Of a stretch of DNA of 22,500 nucleotides, positions 20,701-22,500 are shown piece by piece. The notes under the pieces were generated by a model that was not told the DNA's origin, ran no database searches, and was given only the letters and a program-made list of their open reading frames with translations. The DNA is from Symbiodinium natans (lineage: Eukaryota; Sar; Dinophyceae; Suessiales; Symbiodiniaceae). The stretch is from contig CAJNDS010002067.1 of assembly GCA_905221605.1 (NCBI GenBank), positions 1-22,500 on the forward strand. Direction: 5' to 3'. The translations under genes and the position numbers were made by a program. Each line of letters starts with the position of its first letter. The stretch's first letter is position 1.

Positions 20701-22306
20701 GAACTTGAGGCTTTAGGCTCTAGGCTCCGTAAGGGGTCGTCTTGCTAGGAGATTCGACTGAGATAAGCGGCTGTTTTTGGGTGCATAGGGGTTTCCGAAC
20801 TTTTGGCTGCAGAGCCACGGTTTAGGGTTTAGGGTTTAGGGTTTAGGGTTTAGGGTTTAGGGCTTAGGGTTTAGGTTTTCGGCATTATTCTGCGGGTCCT
20901 GTTCTTTCAGGAGATCCTACCATCCCTTGCCTCCCTCCGAGGGGTGAAAACACTGGGCATAAGTTGACGAAGAAGATATGCCAGCTACAATATCAATTGC
21001 TTAAAGAACCCCCCCAAAAAAAGAAAAAATCTATTCTTCCTTATAAAGGCAATATCGGGATTATTATCTTTTATTCTTTTGGGGTTCTTAAGCAAAAATA
21101 GTATACCTCCTAAGCACCAGAATGTCGGGGTTAAGGGTTTAGGACTTGGATGAAAAAAACAATCCTGAATCGTTGCAGAGGCTTGGGCTGTAAGTTTAGC
21201 CAGTGTGGCACATGTGGCACCCCCCCAGGCCAACCCCAAAACGCCGCAAATGAACCGGGGTTAACCCAAACCTATACGTCGCACGTGCGAAGAAGTACTC
21301 TGTTGTGCGCCCGGCCTAAACCCTAAACCCTAAACCCGAAACCCTAAACCCTAAAGCCTAAACCCTAAACCCAAAGCCCTGGGCTACTGAGGCAAACCCT
21401 TAGGCCCTACGTTGCAATGAGCCTTAAAGACATCCATCCAGCAGCATGGAGAGCACGAGAAGGGTCTTAAACTCAGGTTTAGGGTTTAGGGTTTAGGGTT
21501 TAGGGTTTAGGGTTTAGGGTTTAGGGTTTAGGGTTTAGGGTTTAGGGTTTAGGGTTTAGGGTTTAGGGTTTAGGGTTTAGGGTTTAGGGTTTAGGGTTTA
21601 GGGTTTAGGGTTTAGGGTTTAGGGTTTAGGGTTTAGGGTTTAGGGTTTAGGGTTTAGGGTTTAGGGTTTAGGGCCAGGTGTAAGTCTCTAACGCGCACTA
21701 CACGCTATATTCATGATTCATGCCCCCCCTGTACGTGAGCCTCACATATAGAGAGGCAAAAGAAAGCAATTTAGGGTTTAGGGTTTAGGGTTTAGGGAGC
21801 CCGAAGATGTTCCATGCGGACTCGTGGCTCATCCCGTAGCGCTTGACTACGCCCTCGGAGATGAGCTGCTGCACACACTCGAGACTCTCGCTGAGATCAT
21901 GGTCCGGATCTGGTTGGTGGAGATACCTTAAGGAACGTGCAGGTAGGGTTTAGGGTTTAGGGTTTAGGGTTCAGGTAGGCTGACATGGGGTTTCCGAAGA
22001 TAAAGGGTAGCGTCTTGGGATCCTTATCATGAGGGAATCCTACTGTGTGGGGGTCTATTTAGGGTTCCCTTGTTTCCGTACACCCCCCATATATGGGTGG
22101 TTGTCAAATTATAGTCCCCCTTTGAATCCCGATTATAATACGGCACCTAATAAATTAGGGCACCCCAAAAGGGATCACAAACTTGACAACCACCCATATT
22201 AGGCTTTCACACTTACACTTGGGATGCTACGTTGGTGAGGTTGTGTGTTGAGAAGCAGCTCTCTTGGACTTCAATATCGCAGTGAGCCAGCTTGTCGTGA
22301 ATGACC
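11235..22306 (-). CDS. AKR7-type aldo/keto reductase, 13 exons, 5' end outside window
   Basis: Thirteen minus-strand exons join in frame: 22306-22262, 21926-21829, 20535-20489, 19442-19387, 16109-16068, 15267-15214, 14951-14909, 14295-14248, 13504-13472, 12861-12794, 12408-12351, 12040-11971 and 11299-11235. The product is about 241 residues, against roughly 330-360 for the family, so about 90-110 N-terminal residues (with the catalytic Asp, Tyr and Lys) lie upstream. In order the exons give the catalytic-His strand (YLHQPD), GMSNYSALEV, TPSVYQGLYN, VEEELLPVLRK, VAYNPLAAGLLTG, LPGRFK, YLPRFYTKPNFEA, the cofactor-binding segment LLIGASSLAQLDESL, and LVSAFDAAW. Family members are soluble NADPH-dependent enzymes that reduce aldehydes such as succinic semialdehyde and dialdehydes. 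Donors are all GC or GA and acceptors all AG|G. Every intron carries telomere-type repeats. Exon order, frame and spacing all fit AKR7, so the family call is firm. The last exon is the least certain. Confidence 0.88.
11345..11462 (+). repeat. Degenerate TTTAGGG block in reductase intron
   Basis: TTTAGGG heptamers mixed with TTCCGGG, TTTCGGG and CTTAGGG variants. It lies in the intron before the last exon. Confidence 0.85.
11660..11799 (+). other. Exon-like stretch antisense to the reductase gene
   Basis: A plus-strand frame reads IRDIVNIKMKHTILKQTRRI then DEQERTQLAPSWHHEAL before a TAG. The composition looks like protein but no family is recognised. It sits in the intron before the last reductase exon. 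Confidence 0.3.
11873..11942 (-). repeat. CCCTAAA/CCCTGAA block in reductase intron
   Basis: About nine heptamers, the first few CCCTGAA and the rest CCCTAAA or variants. Confidence 0.85.
11971..12040 (-). CDS. Reductase exon
   Basis: TCAAG|G acceptor, GA donor. It encodes ACFSPQQLPPSLVSAFDAAW, then TLD. The spacing from the preceding ESL to the AFDAAW helix equals that in AKR7 proteins. Confidence 0.92.
12078..12150 (+). repeat. TTTAGGG then TCTAGGG block in reductase intron
   Basis: Four TTTAGGG-type heptamers pass into five TCTAGGG heptamers, a locally spread variant. Confidence 0.9.
12269..12330 (+). repeat. TTTAGGG/TTCAGGG block in reductase intron
   Basis: Three TTTAGGG heptamers pass into five TTCAGGG heptamers, ending about 20 bp from the donor of the exon at 12351-12408. 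Confidence 0.9.
12351..12408 (-). CDS. Reductase exon with cofactor-phosphate motif
   Basis: AAAG|G acceptor, GC donor. It encodes KGDGLLIGASSLAQLDESL, the strand and loop that hold the NADPH 2'-phosphate end in aldo/keto reductases. Confidence 0.96.
12418..12471 (+). repeat. TTTAGGG block in reductase intron
   Basis: Seven heptamers, starting about 10 bp from the acceptor of the exon at 12351-12408. Confidence 0.95.
12703..12779 (-). repeat. CCCTAAA block in reductase intron
   Basis: Eleven heptamers with one CCCGAAA. It ends about 15 bp from the donor of the exon at 12794-12861. The intron therefore holds arrays of opposite orientation at its two ends. Confidence 0.95.
12794..12861 (-). 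CDS. Reductase exon
   Basis: CAGAG|G acceptor, GC donor. It encodes AGISMVSASYAWLLRHSVLS, matching the family's helix with A-x-RW-x-x-HS. Confidence 0.95.
12878..12962 (-). repeat. Degenerate CCCTAAA block in reductase intron
   Basis: About twelve heptamers with CCGTAAA, CCCTAAG, CCCAAG and CCCTCAA variants, close to the acceptor of the exon at 12794-12861. Confidence 0.85.
13472..13504 (-). CDS. Reductase micro-exon (33 nt)
   Basis: TTGAG|G acceptor, GC donor. It encodes ALAGIRKECAE, continuing the FEA helix into the next exon (AGISM). It is the smallest exon in the set. Confidence 0.82.
13524..13690 (+). repeat. TTTAGGG block in reductase intron
   Basis: Fifteen perfect heptamers (about 13524-13628), then a degenerate tail with TTTCGGG and TTTGGGG. 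It starts about 20 bp from the acceptor of the 33-nt exon. Confidence 0.95.
14041..14236. repeat. CCCTAAA and TTTAGGG blocks facing each other
   Basis: A CCCTAAA-type block (14041-14092) and a TTTAGGG block (14157-14236, about eleven heptamers) lie head to head in one intron, separated by 65 bp. The second block ends 12 bp from the exon at 14248. Confidence 0.9.
14248..14295 (-). CDS. Reductase exon
   Basis: CGAG|G acceptor, GC donor. It encodes ENQNYLPRFYTKPNFE, matching the Y-x-x-RFW/Y-x-x-x-x-FEA segment. Telomere arrays start 12 bp from each end of this 48-nt exon. Confidence 0.92.
14307..14512 (+). repeat. TTTAGGG array passing into TTTGGGG array
   Basis: About thirteen TTTAGGG heptamers (14307-14420) run straight into about thirteen near-perfect TTTGGGG heptamers (14420-14512). 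The sharp switch suggests one variant was amplified as a block. Confidence 0.95.
14684..14815. repeat. 52-base G run and 21-base C run in inverted order
   Basis: G at 14684-14735 and C at 14795-14815 are separated by 59 bases. They could pair as a G:C hairpin on either strand. Run lengths are likely to be unreliable in any assembly. Confidence 0.9.
14909..14951 (-). CDS. Reductase exon
   Basis: CTCAG|G acceptor, GC donor. Joined to the previous exon it gives GKHTDSENVLPGRFK, the GK-x(n)-P-x-GRF loop of the family. Confidence 0.92.
15118..15185 (-). repeat. CCCTAAA then CCCTTGA block in reductase intron
   Basis: Six CCCTAAA heptamers pass into three CCCTTGA heptamers. Transcribed with the gene this array is UUUAGGG, the G-rich strand. 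Confidence 0.9.
15214..15267 (-). CDS. Reductase exon with YNPLAAGLLTG
   Basis: TGCAG|G acceptor, GA donor. It encodes HGVSFVAYNPLAAGLLTG, the most diagnostic AKR7 segment. The Tyr stacks on the nicotinamide ring in family structures. Confidence 0.96.
15350..15710. other. Unassigned intron sequence
   Basis: Short frames are open on both strands but match nothing recognised and conflict with each other. A C9/A-rich tract lies at about 15606-15630. Confidence 0.4.
15747..15818 (+). repeat. TTTAGGG block in reductase intron
   Basis: About nine heptamers with a TTAGTGT interruption. Confidence 0.9.
15901..15985. repeat. Foldback hairpin element
   Basis: GTTCCCCTTATACTTGCAGTCC at the left pairs with GGACTGTTAGTATAAGGGGGATC at the right (about 22 bp, three mismatches), with a 40-base loop. 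Confidence 0.85.
15988..16042 (-). repeat. CCCTAAA block in reductase intron
   Basis: Eight perfect heptamers, starting three bases after the foldback element and ending about 25 bp from the exon at 16068. Confidence 0.95.
16068..16109 (-). CDS. Reductase exon
   Basis: CACAG|G acceptor, GC donor. It encodes NRLVEEELLPVLRK, matching the helix before the beta strand that carries YNPLAGG in AKR7 proteins. Confidence 0.9.
16149..16262 (+). repeat. TTTAGGG block with CTTAGGG variants
   Basis: About sixteen heptamers, including three consecutive CTTAGGG units and TTCAGGG variants. Confidence 0.9.
16422..16570 (+). repeat. TTTAGAG array passing into TTTAGGG array
   Basis: Eight TTTAGAG heptamers (16425-16480) run without a break into about twelve TTTAGGG heptamers. 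As at 14420, a single-base variant has been spread in one block. Confidence 0.95.
16800..17060 (-). other. Exon-like stretches inside the 3.3-kb reductase intron
   Basis: On the minus strand one frame reads PAQTENFDKFTRAAAKLNHM and ends at a consensus GTAAGT donor near 16908. About 25 bases further on, a second stretch reads KLAIKMDTTFGAMGQIMNNQ. Both look helical. No family is recognised, and they do not belong to the reductase. Confidence 0.4.
17088..17240. repeat. TATC/TA microsatellite
   Basis: TATCTATATC units pass into TATATATA and TACATATATG runs. Confidence 0.95.
17384..17414 (+). repeat. Short TTTAGGG block
   Basis: Four heptamers within the 3.3-kb reductase intron. The following stretch, 17415-17640, is open on the minus strand (LPFDDGRRLVLEEGCDSQNS) but matches nothing I recognise. 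Confidence 0.85.
17795..18720. repeat. 74-bp hairpin satellite
   Basis: The core TTAAGAATCTGAGCCCCTCA then GATTCTTAGCTTG recurs. Its arms AAGAATCTGAG and CTCAGATTCTT are perfectly complementary around CCC. Near-identical units begin at 18117, 18192, 18266 and 18340 (period 74-75). Diverged or half units occur at about 17811, 17881, 18012, 18076, 18530, 18603 and 18685, some with only the left arm followed by CCCCCCTGA. Confidence 0.9.
18970..19028 (+). repeat. TTTAGGG block in reductase intron
   Basis: Five to six heptamers with TTTCGGG and TTCAGGG variants. Short CCCTAAA pieces lie at 18772-18790 and 18885-18908. Confidence 0.8.
19055..19140 (-). other. Exon-like stretch inside the 3.3-kb reductase intron
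   Basis: An AGCAG|G acceptor, 28 open codons (IDSPCLKWRLWAFSKIMGG, VPWHTTQKT) and a GTAAGC donor look like an exon. SPCLKWRLWAFSKIMGG faintly resembles the AKR7 stretch around FPCLR...YNPLAGG, but that position is already filled by better exons. Confidence 0.35.
19309..19352 (-). repeat. CCCTAAA block in reductase intron
   Basis: Six heptamers, ending 35 bp from the exon at 19387. Confidence 0.9.
19387..19442 (-). CDS. Reductase exon
   Basis: GCGAG|G acceptor, GA donor. It encodes ERGWATPSVYQGLYNPLT. The Gln of VYQGLYN is the family's conserved cofactor-amide contact. Confidence 0.93.
19474..19530 (+). repeat. TTTAGGG block in reductase intron
   Basis: Eight heptamers, starting about 30 bp from the exon at 19387-19442. 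With the block at 19309 this exon is flanked by inward-facing arrays. Confidence 0.9.
19644..19733 (-). repeat. CCCTAAA block in reductase intron
   Basis: About twelve heptamers with CCCTAGA and CCTTAA interruptions. Smaller blocks follow at 19820-19850 (+) and 19955-19992 (-). Confidence 0.85.
20121..20229. repeat. Foldback hairpin element
   Basis: AGAGCCCAATACCCCTTAAA (then TAAGGAA) at 20121-20147 is an inverted copy of 20203-20229 with one mismatch in 27. The 55-base loop contains a second, smaller inverted repeat (TATCCTTGAA and ATTAAGGAT). Confidence 0.95.
20244..20338. repeat. 26-base C run and 17-base G run
   Basis: C at 20244-20269 and G at 20322-20338, in inverted order around 52 bases, as at 14684-14815 but with the strands exchanged. 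Confidence 0.9.
20344..20478 (+). repeat. TTTAGGG block in reductase intron
   Basis: About eighteen heptamers, mostly perfect, ending about 10 bp from the exon at 20489. Confidence 0.95.
20489..20535 (-). CDS. Reductase exon
   Basis: CCCAG|G acceptor, GA donor. Joined to the previous exon it completes GMSNYSALEVDRCCTMCK, matching the AKR7 consensus around G-x-SNYS-x-x-EV, where Ser-Asn contacts the nicotinamide. Confidence 0.9.
20820..20878 (+). repeat. TTTAGGG block in reductase intron
   Basis: Seven to eight heptamers. A shorter CCCTAAA block lies at 20584-20628. Confidence 0.9.
20997..21096. repeat. Foldback hairpin element
   Basis: TTGCTTAAAGAACCCCCCCA (then AAAAAAGAAAAA) pairs with TTTTATTCTTTTGGGGTTCT then TAAGCAA, an imperfect stem of about 30 bp with length differences in the homopolymers. 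Confidence 0.75.
21316..21372 (-). repeat. CCCTAAA block in reductase intron
   Basis: Eight heptamers with CCCGAAA and CCTAAAG variants. Confidence 0.9.
21476..21673 (+). repeat. Longest TTTAGGG array in the window
   Basis: About twenty-eight perfect TTTAGGG heptamers without interruption. The lack of decay marks it as recent or recently homogenised. Confidence 0.97.
21773..21797 (+). repeat. Short TTTAGGG block beside exon
   Basis: Three and a half heptamers ending about 30 bp from the exon at 21829. A matching block of four heptamers lies at 21944-21973 on the other side. Confidence 0.9.
21829..21926 (-). CDS. Reductase exon with catalytic His
   Basis: TTAAG|G acceptor, GC donor inside ATGAGCC. 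It encodes YLHQPDPDHDLSESL, then CVQQLISEGVVKRYGM. The His of YLHQPD is the expected active-site His of aldo/keto reductases. Telomere repeats end about 30 bp (left) and begin about 18 bp (right) from the exon. Confidence 0.93.
22091..22199. repeat. Foldback hairpin element
   Basis: ATATGGGTGGTTGTCAA at 22091-22107 is an exact inverted copy of 22183-22199. The loop has a smaller inverted pair around CCTAATAAATTAGG. Confidence 0.9.
22262..22306 (-). CDS. Reductase exon 1 of those in window
   Basis: CCAG|G acceptor and GA donor. It encodes VIHDKLAHCDIEVQE, the amphipathic helix and strand just before the catalytic-His motif. Similarity is weaker than in the other exons, but phase and spacing to the next exon fit the family. 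Confidence 0.65.
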
Positions 22307-22432
22307 CTGGTATAGGATCGGGTAGTCGTCTCCTATCGTACAAGAAGTAAAGTCCTGATACATCCGCAAAACACACACAAGTCCAACCCCCCCCCCCCCC
22401 CCCTCCCCGGCACCCCCGCAAACTCGAGCATG

Positions 22433-22500
22433 ACCCTAAACCCTAAACCCTAAACCCTAAACCCTGAACCCTAAACCCTAAACGCTAAACGCTAAACCCG
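22433..22500 (-). repeat. CCCTAAA block at window edge
   Basis: Nine heptamers with CCCTGAA and CGCTAAA variants, running off the window. It lies upstream of the first reductase exon seen, so it should be in the preceding intron. Confidence 0.95.

Noticed and set aside
21798-21828. Continuation of the catalytic-His exon as HESAWNIFGL
   Set aside because: It looks faintly like the family, but splicing at the GC donor in ATGAGCC and joining 20535 gives GMSNYSALEV, a far better match in frame.
9960-22500. Reading the TTTAGGG arrays as a chromosome end
   Set aside because: The arrays alternate orientation, are separated by unique sequence, and a gene runs through them from side to side. A true end would be a single uninterrupted array in one direction.
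1-22500. Dinoflagellate spliced-leader sequence or its relics
   Set aside because: I looked for CCATTTTGGCTCAAG and its complement by eye and saw none. TCCATTTTGATTGCCAGCTTG near 16856 is only a partial chance match.

Overview
The window looks like dinoflagellate nuclear DNA, most likely from a symbiotic (Symbiodiniaceae-type) alga. Four things point there: TTTAGGG telomere-type repeats throughout; introns that start with GC or GA as well as GT; intron ends followed almost always by G (AG|G); and long G and C homopolymers. All supported genes lie on the minus strand. Most plus-strand reading frames are shadows.

Bases 1-1400 are degenerate tandem repeats built around a short palindrome (AATCAGTTT...AAACTGATT). 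Bases 1518-3790 hold a multi-exon gene ending in a clear but divergent histone H3 fold, with a long insertion in loop 1 and a C-terminal extension. Bases 4227-6820 hold a MULE-type transposase spread over four exons, with the DDE-type core, a SWIM zinc finger and a basic nuclear localisation signal. Bases 6840-7660 hold a palindrome, unassigned sequence and a CTCTGT microsatellite. Bases 7665-8485 encode an Arg/Ser/Glu-rich protein with a C2HC finger. Bases 8590-9475 are minisatellites, including seven tandem copies of the palindrome. Bases 9480-11230 contain no supported gene, only foldback sequences and telomere-like blocks.

The main result is in 11235-22306. At first this looks like a junk mosaic of telomere repeats in both orientations. 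The short unique islands between the repeats are in fact thirteen small exons (33-98 nt), in order on the minus strand, of an AKR7-type aldo/keto reductase (aflatoxin-aldehyde/succinic-semialdehyde reductase family). They join in frame into about 241 residues, from just before the catalytic His motif to the C-terminus. The N-terminal exons lie beyond the window. Every one of the twelve complete introns contains TTTAGGG/CCCTAAA arrays, often with foldback hairpins. In my reconstruction all twelve donors are GC or GA and all thirteen acceptors are AG|G. The largest intron (about 3.3 kb) also holds a 74-bp hairpin satellite and some exon-like pieces of unknown origin.

The exon joins come from reading frame, splice dinucleotides and family resemblance recalled from memory. 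No alignment or transcript data were available.
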